Shown here: positions 10,378-22,370 of the stretch, piece after piece
Numbering within the stretch: position 1 is the stretch's first letter
Layout: each line of letters begins with the position of its first letter
DNA from: Hyaloperonospora brassicae
Lineage: Eukaryota; Oomycota; Peronosporomycetes; Peronosporales; Peronosporaceae
Assembly (NCBI GenBank): GCA_947650285.1
Contig: CANTFL010001475.1
Span: 434,001-498,000, forward strand
Reading direction: 5' to 3'
Length of the DNA: 64,000 bases
Program-made: the position numbers and the translations under genes
Notes under the pieces: generated by a model
The model's input: the letters and a program-made list of their open reading frames with translations, nothing else
What the model was told of the DNA's origin: nothing
The model's database searches: none

Positions 10378-13300
10378 ATGTTGCTCGTGGAAGGAATGTC
10401 GCACGAAGCAGACCATGGCCACACGACTGTCGATCTCCGGTCGTCCGCCATGCGCGAGCGTCCGACGGACGACGTGTCGGCGCTCGAGTCCACTGCTGTC
10501 GCCACCGAAGCAGCGACTGCGGCCACGATCGCGGCCCGCACGCGCACCAAATTATCGCTCGTGGAAGTGCCGATGGATACACTCGAAGCGTCTCTGGTCG
10601 ACGCTGCGCCACTGGCCCTGGGAGGACATGTATGTAGCCATGTATGTATGTACCCATGGATGTATGTATGTACCCGTGTGCGTCGCTTCGGCCACGTACT
10701 TGTGGGGTGTACCGCCTCTCGCGCGCGTGACCGACTCCAGTTCTCGTGCCACCAGTCGACGTCCGAGCCAATCGGTCCGGCGGCTGCGTAGATGGGAGTG
10801 CGTGTCGTGACCGACTGAACGAACGTACGACGCACGTGCTGATTGGTTGTATCGCAGGCACTTGTCGACAGCAGCGAAGACGATCGGGAGTACCAGCGGT
10901 TCCTGACGACGCTGCTGCCCAATGAGCAAATGGATCTGTCGTTCCTCGACGAAGAGGACGAGGAGTATCGACCTGAGGGGGACGAAGACGACGACCAGGA
11001 GGACGACGACGCGCGCCAAGGGATCTCCAAGAAGGAGCTCACGGACCTACTGCTGGACTCGACGCGCATGACGTCGTTGGCTGCGTCACCAGCTGTCACA
11101 ATAGAGCCAAAGGGAGACAATGAGGTGGTCGGAGCTACGCTGGCTGTGGGCAATCAGAACGAGAGGAGGTATCATTGCGGGACGAGATGTGAAGGTGGAA
11201 GAAAGGGTATGATGGCTGCAGCCGAACCGGGGCCGAAGACTAACAGCACGCCAGTCACGATACCGGCAGTGCGGCAAGGCCGATCCGTCACTGTGTCTCG
11301 CACTCAGTGCATCCAACTGGCTTCGCAGATGCACAAGCACTTACAGTTGCTGCTCCAGAGCTACCATCTCTTGGCGAGTCGGCCGGCGCGACCTGAGCTA
11401 GCGGAATGTCGTGCGATGATTGAGGAATTGCAGGCACGAGGAGAGAAGGCGCTTGCATATAAGAACGCACTGTTGTCGAAGCTGAACCCCGGGACGAGAA
11501 GTAGTGCAGGTGTTGCTTCGACGCGTGCTGCGGATACCGATGTTGGTGGCTACAATGACATTCCGTGCCCCGGTGAGTTGTCTAGCGTGGAAGAAAACGG
11601 TGGAAACGCTGACCCCACGGGAAGTATGCTAGTCTCGCGGCGTGTAACCAGGTCGCTGACTGCAGCACATGCAGCGGTAGCCCACCCCTCGATGTTCGAG
11701 CTCGTCGGGTCGCAAACGGTAAACGAGCTTTCGGCTGGCTTTGCTCGAGGCTGCTCGCTAGAAGAGCGCGACCGTGCCGTTCAGGAGCAGATGCTCCAGC
11801 TGGACACACATTTGTTATCGGCGAAGAAGCGCCGAAAAAGCAAGAAAGGGTACTCGATGACAGAGGACGCTTTGCTAGCACATGGTGCTAAGCGGTTTGG
11901 TACGCAAGCGACTTCGTGGGATCAAATTCGAAGACACTTTCTCCCGAGTAAAACGACACAGAATCTCCGACATCGCTACAAGTACTTGATCAGCCCGAAG
12001 ACAGGAATGAACGCTGTCAAAGCGCTTCACTCAAGGACTGGTCCGCAGCACCACAACAATAGCTGGCTACTAGAAGAGGATCTCCGGATCGCGCGTGGAC
12101 TCGTTGAGTTGCACGGGGAGAAGTATCCCTTTTCTCGACTCTCAAAAAGCTATCTCCCTCATCGCAGTCGTCTCGAAATTCGGAAGCGCTGGGAACGGCT
12201 GGTGACAAAGTTTCGTCTGGACCTGGCTGACATGAAGCTTGCAGTGCCTGCTGACGATTCGCTCGATCTCGTGGTTGCGATGAAGGAACTGCTGGAGGAC
12301 AAGCTACGAGCTCGAATGTTGCACCAGCACGGGAAGGCGGAAAGGGCAAAGCCGGAAACTGCGGTACAGCTGGACCGGCCTGGTCAAGGAAGACGAAATG
12401 CGCTCGTGTCCGCATCTGTCGGCAAGGAAGCCACCCTGGGTGCATCTTCGCTTGTTACAGGTACTCAGAAGACTGGGTCCAGCTCGATTTCCTGCAGATC
12501 CAAAAATTTGCACCCCGCGCTATTTTTCTCGTCATGGTCGTTCATCAGTCCCGCGACGCTGCTCAATGGAACCTGCGAACACAACTGGCCCTCCTTCATG
12601 GACGAAGACAATGAGACGAACGATAGTATGCTGAGGAACCAACTCAGCGCTAGTGACGTGGATGACCAAGCGCTGCAACCCGAGTCACAGCATGTCTGCG
12701 TGAGCGGTCAGCCAGAAGCACTTGGCACGGTACAGACGCGAGAGTTCATGTGGACTGCGATGCCATCTGATGCAGTTGTCACTCCACCGACAGGCACGAG
12801 ACTTTTTCAAGCAAATGTCGAGATGGATGCGTACATTCTGCAGAAGGATAGCGAGGAGGACGACGATGATAGTGACTACGAGCGTGACGAGTTGCTGTCG
12901 TCCGACAGCGAAGAGAGTGGGTCTGACTTCGAGCAGATGGAGTTCACGGACGCGGACGACGATACGGATGCGAATGGCGATCGCGAAACCAGCACAGAAG
13001 CGCTTCACCAGTATGATGATTTAGCGTCCGACGTGGACGACCGATCTGTTGCCGATGCTGACTCCCCGAACAAAGGCCCTTGTTGGTCTCCACTGTCGTC
13101 TTCGATGAGTGATCCTCCCGGTCTGCAGAGCGCGTATGGCGTAGTAAGTGGTGCTTCTCACACGCGTATCAGACACCCGCTTCGTCTGCAGAACTTGGGC
13201 CGCCCAGGTAATGAACGCATAGGACGTGCTCTCGCCGCGCTGGAGCAACGTATTGTGGGCAAGAGCATCAATAAGACCGCTTCTCTGTCGGCCACGAGCT

Positions 13301-13758
13301 CACATACGGGTTGCGCCGACCGCCCGAAGCGAAAAGTGGCGTCAACGTTGGTCGCACCTCTCAGCAGCAACCGGACAAGCAAGAGCCATTTTCGAGCAAG
13401 CATCGAAGAACCTGCACCGGCAGCTGGTACTGCACTCACGGCTAGCGACGCCGACGATGACAACGCTAGTCGCGCGGAAGACGGATCCTACGACGAAGCC
13501 GTTGAGGTCGCTGACTTGTTCTCGAGTCCCACGCAGCTCTTCGTAGATGACGACAAGAAAGCTGCAGCTGAGATATCGAGGACTAGACAAACGCCGCACG
13601 AGTGTGGCTGCGATCGAAACGTGGCAACTACAGCTTCACGTGCCAATGTGTGTGACCCGATCTGTAGCAGCACTCCTCCGAGCAAGAAGGTGAGACTAGA
13701 AGTATGTCCGAGCTGCAGTCAGACCGTGTGCATGTGCCGATCAAGCGAACTGCGCTGA
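10378..13758 (+). CDS. GON4-like SANT/Myb-domain nuclear protein (two exons)
   Basis: Exon 1 is 10378-10629, the intron is 10630-10857 (GTATGT...ATCGCAG, phase 0) and exon 2 is 10858-13758, giving about 1050 residues. I chose the first in-frame ATG (10378). After the junction there is an acidic block (DSSEDDREYQRFL, later DEEDEEYRPEGDEDDD, about residues 88-125). Two SANT/Myb-like units follow: GYSMTEDALLAHGAKRF at about 415-465 and NNSWLLEEDLRIARGL...LPHRSRLEIRKRWERL at about 485-535. A second acidic stretch lies at about 745-795, and a Cys-rich end reads CPSCSQTVCMC. The order acidic motif then SANT resembles GON4L-type transcription co-regulators (family knowledge). Function is inferred. 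It converges on the RRM gene with 150 bp between stops. Confidence 0.75.
10630..10857 (+). other. intron of the GON4-like gene with GTAT-rich 5' splice region
   Basis: The donor GTATGT is the first of several near-identical GTATGT/ATGTATG units (10630-10675), which gives several alternative donors in a row. The acceptor is TATCGCAG. Splicing keeps the frame (GGH then ALVDSS). Confidence 0.7.
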
Positions 13759-13908
13759 AGAGAGCAGCCATTGTGGATGGATCGAGGCAGTGACACGAGT
13801 GACGTTGTGCTGTGCCCACACCGATGGATGATTACCATTTCCGTGTGCCACGAGCGCCTCGTCATGTACACTACACGCAGTGACAATGAGCGTCCTGCCG
13901 CTGCGCTC
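13759..13908. other. convergent intergenic region between GON4-like and RRM genes
   Basis: 150 bp separate the two stop codons. It must hold both 3' ends. No clear terminator motif was seen. Confidence 0.6.
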
Positions 13909-14746
13909 TCACCTTCGGGTCTTCTTCGCTCCTCTCGCATCAACACCACTCTCCGCCGTTTGCCGCCGCTTGTCTCTCTTCTGCTTCTGCTGCTTCTTCT
14001 GCTTCGGCTGTGAGCTCGTGAGCGAGTGCTGCGACAGACTCTGGAGAATCAGATCGTCCTCCTGTGCCCACTCCTGTTGGCTCTGCGTGAACCGGTTGAC
14101 CTCTTGGCGGCCCAGCAGCAGATCCGTCACGACTTCGTCCTCCTCGACGTGTGGCACTCCCCGCGCCAGTGCCAGCGCCGCGTCCATCCGCGCGAGCGCC
14201 GACGGCGGCACTGCGTCTGTCCAATTGGCCGCCCAAGTGGCTGCGACTCCCACGCGCTGTTCGTCGACCGCCGCGACAGCCGCTTCGGCCGCTGCTTTGT
14301 CCGCGTAGTCCAAGAAGACGAACCCGTCGGGCGCCATATCCAGAAAGTTGTGGTGGATCTGCAGGCAGAGCGGCACAGCGATCGATCGTCAGTCAGTCAG
14401 TCCGTCAGTCCGTCTGTCAGTCCGTCTGTCAGTCCGTCTGTCAGTCAGTCAGTCGCGCGACGGCGACGCGTTCCGTGTGGCGCACATGCGCTGCAGCAGA
14501 CGGCGATCGACGCACCGTCACGGACGAGAGCGCACCGTACGCGGCAAAGAGCTGTCGCACGGCGTCTTCGCTGGCGCACAGAGCGGACGGCACGCGGGTG
14601 ACAACGACCGCGTGCGCTCGTCGGCCGCCGCTCGGACGGGCAGTGGCCGCGTTGACGGCCTTCGACTCGCACTTGACGGTCTTCGGCGGCGCTATTGTCA
14701 TTTTTGTCAATGCCACCGACAGCTGAGTGGTTTCGTTGCCGGACAT
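13909..14746 (-). CDS. RRM-domain RNA-binding protein with basic C-terminal tail (two exons)
   Basis: Exon 1 is 14746-14516 (ATG at 14746) and exon 2 is 14358-13909. The intron is 14515-14359 with donor GTGCGT and acceptor CTGCAG, phase 0, giving about 226 residues. Splicing joins the RRM halves: AVVVTRVPSALCASEDAVRQ and LFAAYGALSSVT, then IHHNFLDMAPDGFVFLDYAD (RNP1-like GFVFLDY), AAAEAAVAAV. The C-terminus is Gln/Lys/Arg-rich (KQKKQQKQKRDKRR), typical of nuclear or nucleolar RNA-binding proteins. The precise RNA target is unknown. It is transcribed divergently from the methyltransferase gene, so the two may be co-regulated. Confidence 0.75.
14394..14456. repeat. CAGTC/CGTCTGTCAGTC microsatellite inside the RRM intron
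   Basis: Tandem units of TCAGTC, TCCGTCAG and TCCGTCTGTCAG fill most of the 157-bp intron. Plus-strand ORFs with VSPSV-type repeats here are artefacts of this tract. Confidence 0.85.
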
Positions 14747-14793
14747 TTGTCGATCGATTGCACAGTGTGATATTTGAACCGCGACATTTGACT
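14747..14793. promoter_or_regulatory. putative bidirectional promoter between RRM and methyltransferase genes
   Basis: Only 47 bp separate the divergent ATG codons at 14746 (-) and 14794 (+). The promoter elements of both genes must sit here or within the coding 5' ends. No TATA box was found. The role is inferred from geometry only. Confidence 0.5.
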
Positions 14794-15854
14794 ATGGCAG
14801 AACAAATGCGCCCGCACGGGGTGCAGCTGCACTCGCATGACTTTGAGTGGGCCGACCTGGCGCACGAGTGCCAACGGACAGAGGCGGAACAGGAGGAGGG
14901 ACACAGTGGTAGCGAGAGCGCTGTGGCGGTGATCGACGACGGGCGCGAGCGCTGCGACACGCAGCAGTTGGCAAAAGAGGCCCGAGACAAGTGGGACGTC
15001 TTCCACCAGCGACACAATGGTAAGTGGTATTGAGCGAGTGCGTCAAATTGATAGACAGGTGGGGCACTGGACAGAGTGGTGCGCGACTGAGTGAGTGAGT
15101 CAGCAAATGAGCGAATGGGTTTCTGTGCCAGTGACCCGACATGAGCACGTGCAGTGCAACGGGAGGTCTGACGTAGCGCTATTTCAATGGCAAAGGCCGA
15201 GTCTACAGGCCCCGCAACTACCTCGTGACGGCGTTCCCGGAACTCTGTGCACCGGAGCGCAACGCAGTGGACGTGTTGGAACTCGGATGTGGCTACGGCA
15301 GTGCGATCTTTCCGATCCTCGCCACGTGCCCCAACGTGCGCGCCCAAGTCTGCGACTTTAGTGCACACGCGATCCGCATGCTCGAGCAGCACGCAGACTA
15401 CGATGCTGCACGCTGCCGCGCGTTCGTGTGCGACATTGTGCAGGAAGAGCTCGTGGGTGTGCCACGTGCGTCCATTGACATTGTGCTCATGGTCTTCGTG
15501 CTGTCCGCCTTACCCCCCGAGTCGTTCGCCCGCACGCTGCAAAAAGTGTACGCCGTGCTGCGACCTGGTGGCATTGTCTGCTTTCGCGACTACGGCCTCT
15601 ACGACCTGGCGATGCGCCGCAATGCCAAGAAGCTCGGACCGAATCTGTACTACCGCAGCGACGGTACATTGGCCTACTTCTTCTCGCGCGAGACGCTGGT
15701 GCAGCTGTTCGAGCAAGCAGGCTTTCGCACTCTGGAGGCCACCTATTGCACGGTGCGACTGCGCAATCGAAGGAAAGGAGTGACGATGGATCGTGTCTGG
15801 CTGCACGCTAAGCTCGAGAAGCCCGGGGCAGAGGGGAGCTCGTCGAAAGCGTAG
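14794..15854 (+). CDS. tRNA N3-methylcytidine methyltransferase, METTL2/6/8-like (two exons)
   Basis: Exon 1 is 14794-15019 and exon 2 is 15196-15854; the intron is 15020-15195 (GTAAGT donor, AAAG acceptor, phase 1), giving 294 residues, close to METTL6 length. The splice was chosen because it joins WDVFHQRHN to GRVYRPRNYLVTAFPEL, the spacing seen in this family (WD.F.......FF.DR.WL..EFPEL). SAM motif I is VLELGCGYGSAIFPI (about 102-116). The motif IV/post region is SIDIVLMVFVLSALPP, and RPGGIVCFRDYGLYDLAM follows. Family members methylate C32 of Ser/Thr/Arg tRNAs in the cytosol or mitochondria. Here the protein starts without an obvious targeting peptide. The substrate is inferred. Confidence 0.88.
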
Positions 15855-16626
15855 CACATAGACAAGGATTTGATGTGCGCGGGATGGCAGAGCGGCACGC
15901 ACATATGTGGGACACAAACAGCTGCACGGCAAGTGGTTTGGGTGCAAGAAAGGAGAGATGGTCTGACTTTGCCCACTTGTTTGGACACAAAGAGTTTGGA
16001 AGGTCAGAGGTGCTGAGCATACTGCTGGAGTGGCAGACGGCGTACTTCTGTCAAGACGTCTACCGACCAGTTCATTGCGGTCGTTCGAAACAGTGTGCGT
16101 GTGAGCTAATCTAAGCGTCGGTCGGACTTCGCGTTGCAACGAAACGCCCATTCTGTCGCCTGTAGTCTGAAAGTGTGTCGACCGACACGCCCCACGCAGC
16201 TTTCATATAGCACGAGTGTTCATCCGAACATGTTGGCTCATTACACTCGGCATGTGATTGGAGCTCTACGCGCGCCTGTAGTTTTGAACAAACCGATGGA
16301 TAGTCGAGGTCTATTGTGGCACCATGACGTCTTTTCGGATATATGAGGCCTCTACAGAATGATCGACTCCCCTGCTAAAAGAAAAAATGTCTATCCGTAG
16401 TATTGCATTTTGACCCTATCGCAACACTGCCGTTGCTTGATACAATCTCAGCATCATGCGTCCCAACTGTGATGTTGAGGCAGAGGCAGTTGCCATTTGC
16501 AATTGTGTAACGTGGTGAGCTATGGTACTTACTTGAAATTGACACCAATTTGAGTCGTCAAACCGAATAATATTGCATTTTATAAAATTCACCAATATTG
16601 ACGTTCCTCTGTCGATATCCAATGTA
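15855..16626. other. downstream intergenic region, no supported gene
   Basis: Contains the 3' end of the methyltransferase transcript and short unsupported ORFs. Nothing recognisable. Confidence 0.6.
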
Positions 16627-16990
16627 TGTTACCGTCGAAGGTAACATTCGGCGTGCTCTACTCGTTCGAGAAACCACCAATTGCTGCCAGATACGCGGAA
16701 TGGGTGGTGATAGAGTAGCTACATTAAACACCTGTAAGTTTACAGAGCTAAAATAGGTTCATAAGAGACTTTATTATAACAAAATTCTATATTTAATGGA
16801 GTTCAACTTTTCCTTTTCTAAATGTGGTCATGTTGAAAGATAGAGTGACGTATTGCAGACAGTGCGACAAAACTTGCCATGCGGAGACTGGGTCTTTAGT
16901 AGCCCTCAACTGAACTAAGTCAGCAGGAAGACTGTGTGGCAGTGGTCATCGATGACTGATGTCCGCATTTAGGGAGAAAAAACAGATCAT
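16627..16990 (+). repeat. family 1 gypsy solo LTR relic
   Basis: It starts with the hairpin TGTTACC / GGTAACA (16627-16633 and 16640-16646), equivalent to the TGTAAC start of the copy B LTR. At 16673-16709 it keeps the conserved ACCACCAATTGC...AATGGGTGGTGA stem seen at 40393-40425 in copy B. The right border is uncertain. No internal domain adjoins it, so it is probably a solo LTR. Confidence 0.55.
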
Positions 16991-17560
16991 ATATACCCGT
17001 TCTTGTTTTTCTATGTTGTCGATATTCACTTAAACACTTGCTCTTATCTGCTCACTCTTCGCGCAGTCGTAGCAGCACACTTAAGTGCATACCGATAACA
17101 AAGATCAAATGCCAACGACTTTGCAAGCGATGTGGTGTGCCGTGCCCTGTCAGCGTCTAAAGAAAGACGCAATACCTCCAGCCACGAGAGCGACGCGTCA
17201 CCTCGCACAGGCGTGGTGCTCAACGGCATACAGAACTTGATGAATTGAGTGGAGAAGCTCAATAAGAGGATGATCCAACATGGCTCGCGCACAAATCCTT
17301 TCGGCCAATACGATGCGCTCACACGCCGGTGGACTCAAGCGCCAACGGTCCTCGCTCGGGCCCCTGTCCAGCAGATGAAAGAACGGTCTGAAGAACTATA
17401 AGTCTTTTTAGGGTACAAAGACATGAATATGAATCGAGAGCCTCAACACATGTCAGTGTTGACAAGAGCAAAAATCGAATCACTTTGCGTATGCCCAAGT
17501 AAAACAGCATCTGGTATTCGGAGCCCAGCCCGAGGAAAGAAAAAGGAGACTGATATACAG
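16991..17560. other. stretch with no supported gene
   Basis: Only short unsupported ORFs; no recognised motif. Confidence 0.5.
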
Positions 17561-18790
17561 CAGTGGATCTGTGGTTGAGTAAGATCACAAGTTTTTTGTG
17601 ATCCCAACTCTCCACTGGAGCCCAGACGATCGACCATGGGAGGAGGTAATCCTCTTCCGTGCTTTTTTTCCTTTATCGCCTTGTGTACCTGTCGGTATGC
17701 GGGATGCACTCGTCCAGCTCACTCGTGTCGATAGAAAACTAGACCGCGTTTGTGATGAGTTGGTGATCGTACACTAATCTTCACGCGACCTCAAGTGTAC
17801 TTGTAGATTTCTCTGTATGATCCTTCCTGATCTCACCGATTTTGCATTGTCCGATGTAGGTGCTTGATCCACGAGCATTCTGACCAATCGAGTTGTCTCG
17901 CGATATTACACTCTTCGTCTGATTTCAGTAGCGGTTTTTAGATATCTTGTACATATGCTCAAAACATTTAGGGGGATCTTCTTGGTGGTCGATCGATCTT
18001 CTCAGATGTCGGAAGGCCAACTAATTCTACCTAGAAAGATCAAAGGCACTTGTGCACTTCTAAGTAAGCTAATTTTTCATTGAGATTTATTTAATCAAAG
18101 TATGAATCTCTGATTAAGTCTATATATATATTAAAATGAATCCCTACATATCGCCTTGTGCTATCGAGATTTCATCTTTATCGTATTCGGTGGTCTATGC
18201 CAGATTACCGTACCCTTTTCATCCCCAGATGGAGGTGCACTAGATCGCGTCACCCAAATAAAGATAAAATCACCCAAGATATCATCTTCCGCAAACATAG
18301 TATCCAAGATCGCACCCCAAGATCGCATCCCGCAAGACCTTGAGGAAAAAGATCGCGGTGTGTGGTGCACCTTATTGTGTGGCTCCCACCTACACCAAAA
18401 CTAGTGAATAGTCACAGCGAGGTCTACGGTCCACAATTCCTGATTCGCTTCACCACGGCTTGATCAGCAAGAAGAAGAGGTCGCCACGCGACAGGCCGTC
18501 AACAATATTTCTCAGACGAGCATTAAAGAGGAAGTAGAAATGAAGTTACAGCAGCGAGAAGCAAATGATGCTTATTTAGCTGAAGTGCAGTGATGATTGA
18601 TTACTGTTGAAGCGGCGCAGGTCCAAGATCTACAGATACCACAACAAGAGATGCAAAGACAGCTTCATCAAATCGGGACCTCGAACCTCGAGCTCACGAG
18701 GTCGGCCAGGCTTGGCGGGATTTGAAGGAGCGTAGACACCATGTGCAGCATCACTTACATTGAAGGGTAGGTGATGTAATGCGCAGTGGA
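17560..18790 (+). mobile_element. gypsy family 3 relic, LTR-side fragment with coiled-coil gene start (copy 1)
   Basis: Positions 17580-17900 resemble 61600-61930: shared GTGATCCCAACTCTCCACTGG-like block, then a GATGTAGGTGCTTGAT.../CTCGCGAT block. Then 18240-18350 has AAGATCGCA-type tandem units. At 18480-18780 a broken coiled-coil reading follows (EEVEMKLQQREANDAYLAEVQ split by stops, then DLQIPQQEMQRQLHQ). This is the same order as in the copies at 21.8 and 61.6 kb. Heavily decayed. Confidence 0.45.
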
Positions 18791-21400
18791 TATTTACCGC
18801 TGCCGAAGTATTCTAGAAAGGGCGAGACAATGCATTACAGAAAACTTGTTTGCTTCAAGCGACTTTGATTCCACCGTAGCCGCCTCTGTTGTCTTATGGA
18901 CGACCCCATGTAAGCGGTATAGTTGCGCGCGTACCGACATCGCGAGACTCGATGATCTTTATAAGAAGCTTTGGAGGGTCCTAAGTCTACCGTGTCCCTG
19001 GTAGCGGCTTTATATCTTGGGTAAAATATTTTGTGGTGAGGTCCTAAAGTATTAAGTCGCGTGCAGATATCCGACGGTGAGGTCAAAAAGCGCAAAGATG
19101 CCTTTGGATATCTGAAAGCGCTCCGAGGTATCTTCGTACAATTTGTTTATGAGAGCAATATCCGAATCGATATAATTTTCTAGGTGTTGTCGTGGCTTTC
19201 AACAATAATTGACGATTGCTTATGTACTTGCATGGATGGATGTTGTTTCATCGTCGTAATTACGACTGTTTAGACTGATGACCTGGCCTTAACTAGCAAG
19301 GAGGATACAACGCCGTATAACGACCGCTATCGTGTCTGTGGATTACGCCACTGGCGTCTCGATGTCATTATACTCGAGCACATTGTTAAACTTTTGTCAT
19401 AACTCAAAGGACCGATATCCCTTAGGCAGCTCTTATATGACCGACTAGACTATGTATTACTCGACAAACATTAGCGCAGTAGGCGCAAGAGAGCGATGAG
19501 AAGCTGAATAGCGCCAAAGGGAATCACAATCTGGCAAATTACATCAATGTCATCACCATGGGAGATGTTAAACGAATATTCATTACCGTATAGACGAAGC
19601 TCAGTGAAGACCGCGAGTCCTTTATTTACAAAAGTTCGTCCATCTATGTAATGCTACTGGAAGAAAGTTCGTGACGCTCACATTGATAAAAATATTTGAA
19701 TTGTAAACCCTGCGACATGGAGGTCGTGTCGCGGGACGATTTAAATTTCTACAGATGTGCAAGCGTGCCTCTTGTTCGTATCAAGATGATGCTTACACAC
19801 GTTGTAAGCTGCGACGAGCAATTCCGACTCACCAAAAAGAGTCTTTTGTTTATAACGTTTTTCGGGATAGAAAAATTAATAGTGAATGTCAACAGAAAGA
19901 ATAAGACGCTAATGCGTATACTCGGCACATCTGGCAATAGGTATTATCTTGAAGAGAGTTTTCTTGGTATAAAATATAACATCTGTATATGGTGAATGGA
20001 AGGGCGTGCTAGGAGAAGCAATCGTGTTAATTGTGGAGATTATAAAAAATATTGTCCTCGACCGTAAAGTGACGACCCATAAAGTGCAACAGACTTATGA
20101 CCTAAACGACATTGCAATCTAGGCCTTGAAGCAGATTTAGTAAGTAGAGGGTGCATACTAGCACAGGTTCTTGATGGAAATCATCTTCGATTTGGCTTCT
20201 TGTCCTAAGACATTATGTGACGACTTGCTGCCACGCCAGGATCATATTTGAAGCTAATTGATCGTCAAGTTTAATTTGCATTCTATGTTTGTAAGGCATA
20301 AACATACAGGCTTGTCAGACGACGCGCGAAACTTGTTCAATCACCCCAATTTATATTTTGCCGCAGTTATCTGAATATCTCATTGGTACAACAATGCCAC
20401 AAGACCGGCGGGATATCGCTAAGTGATCAATTCTGTTAATTACAAGAGAATTTATGCTACTTATATTCTCGTTTCACTTCCACCTTCACCTAGTTGTCAT
20501 TCGTTATTGCCTTATTCGACTGAGCGCGCGATGATCTTTTAGCAGTCGCTGAAATATCGCCGCTCGCTAGTTTTGAATGGAAGACCATATCCATCGTAGT
20601 TGCTTGCTTCGTACATGCTAAACAATCGGACACCCAAAAATATCGGGTAGAGGATACAGTCGTGGTATAGTAGTAAGACAAGTCTGTCTACTTATAGTCT
20701 CACCGTACAAACACAATTAAAGCCGAATTCATGTTGGCCACAAGGGATAATACGTTAAAATAAATTCGTCCACAGTTCTCCCTTCGTTTTCAGATGTGAA
20801 TTTCTCCCAACGGATTCCTTACAACCAGTCTCCCAGAAGTGTGCCTAAGCTGAGCAGCCTCTAAATGTCTCTATTCTTGTGACTACACACCGATGGGTAA
20901 AGGTTTAAGCAGTACGCGCTTTTACAGGGCACTGGGCGCAGCGTACGCCCGACTAAAAGAATATCGGTGTCCTCGGCTGAGTCTCACCGGCTTGTCACTA
21001 AGACAAGTCTTTGAATAACGGGCCCTTCTCCTAGAGCTCTCCGGATCGTCGTTGAAGAGACTTACAACGCTCCCTTAACATAAGTTTACCGGATCGTCGA
21101 CGTAGACACTCCTTCTTTCGCTAGTAGCGGACGCTTCCCACTCGGCCCTTTCTTAACTGTTGGCGCTACCATTCATTAACTCTACAATCTATGCCTCTCG
21201 AGGTTCAATGGCTGGTATACCCTGCCCACGCAGGAATTTACACTAAGTGTATGCGTGCCAGGACTTAATAAACTCTGCACTGTATAGGTTTATCTCTTTT
21301 GCTGTGTCGCAGAGCCAGTTTTTAATGGCTCTCTGTCCTCCTCGAATTAATATGCAAATAAAGTAATGACTGATTCCTTTGATCTTTTCGGATTCTTAAC
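18791..21400. other. decayed repeat-like DNA without supported gene
   Basis: A 99-codon ORF at 19696-19995 (CDMEVVSRDDLNFYRCASV, then RLTKKSLLFITFFGIEKL) could be a retroelement relic but I do not recognise it. The rest shows no clear coding signal. Confidence 0.4.
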
Positions 21401-21404
21401 AGTG

Positions 21405-21550
21405 ACCAGAGTTCGCCGACCCTTGAGCCGCCAACCCTTGAGTCGTCGAAACTTGTGTCGCTGACAATATATCAATAACGCTGGGTCGCCGACGCTTGGG
21501 TCGCCTACACTTGGGTCGATGGTACTTGAGTCGCCGAAAGTGGAGTCGTC
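21405..21550. repeat. degenerate tandem repeat of TTGGGTCGCCGAC-type units
   Basis: Around nine units of CTTGRGTCGYCGA occur with 12-27 bp spacing. It resembles the GGATC-type tandem blocks of the other family 3 LTR regions and may be an LTR enhancer-like array. Confidence 0.5.
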
Positions 21551-22194
21551 AATGTGGTGGAGAGGGGTCGACAAAATTGCATATGTGATCCCGCCTTTCC
21601 TTTCGTCTCCAGACGACCAATTATCGGAGGGTTTACTCCGTTTACGTGTTTGATCCCTTCCTCACCTAGTGGACTTGTCCATAGGACGAGCTACAACATT
21701 CTCGGTGAACTCTTGTCGATTCAAAACTTGAATTTTTTGGGGTGGGGGCGATTGCGTCGAAATCTTTACGCAATCAAATATTTCTTGTAGGTACTCAATA
21801 TGAGCTACCGGGATCATAACGAGATCGCCTTGGCCATTACGTCAAAATTATCTGCTTGACCTTCTGACAACTTAAGCCGCCTTGCGATCTTTATCACCCT
21901 TGATTTTTTGATAATCTCTGTCGCGATTGTCTCGATGTTTCTGAGAGCTTTAAAAGCACCTAACCAATCAATACTGGTGCGAAACTTGTATAGACGAGAA
22001 TCGTAACCCTCAATGTCGTCGGGAGGCTACATATCTATCCTAAGAGAGATGACTCGCGTCTTTGAAAGAAATTGGACTCTGTTTATTGTTAGCCAACCAT
22101 TTCATAAAATGTACGACCTAGCCTGTATATGCCAAAACCCACTCGCCACGAGTCGTCCAATGAATCAATTTGTATCTGATTCAACATAGACACA

Positions 22195-22370
22195 TTAATC
22201 TATTACCTACCTAAGCCTTGGATCGGAATCCCTTTGGCTCGGATTTCCACTCAGATCGGATCTCTCCTTTGCCCGGATCTTTCTCGGATCCAGTACCCTC
22301 TTGGATTGTTATAATCTCGAATCGGAGCTATATATCGGATTGAATTCACTACCAGGTCGGATCCGATTGT
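22195..22370. repeat. GGATC-rich repeat array in family 3 LTR-like region
   Basis: There are repeated (C/T)GGATC units at 22203-22368, loosely spaced by 12-20 bp. This parallels the cleaner 15-bp array at 62262-62332. Confidence 0.5.

Noticed and set aside
10365..11153. Long minus-strand ORFs opposite the GON4-like gene
   Set aside because: GC-rich shadow frames of the coding exon with low-complexity Ser/Arg content; the plus-strand exon has domain support.
14026..14770. Plus-strand ORFs with VSPSV/QSVSQS repeats
   Set aside because: They read through the RRM intron microsatellite and antisense of its exons.
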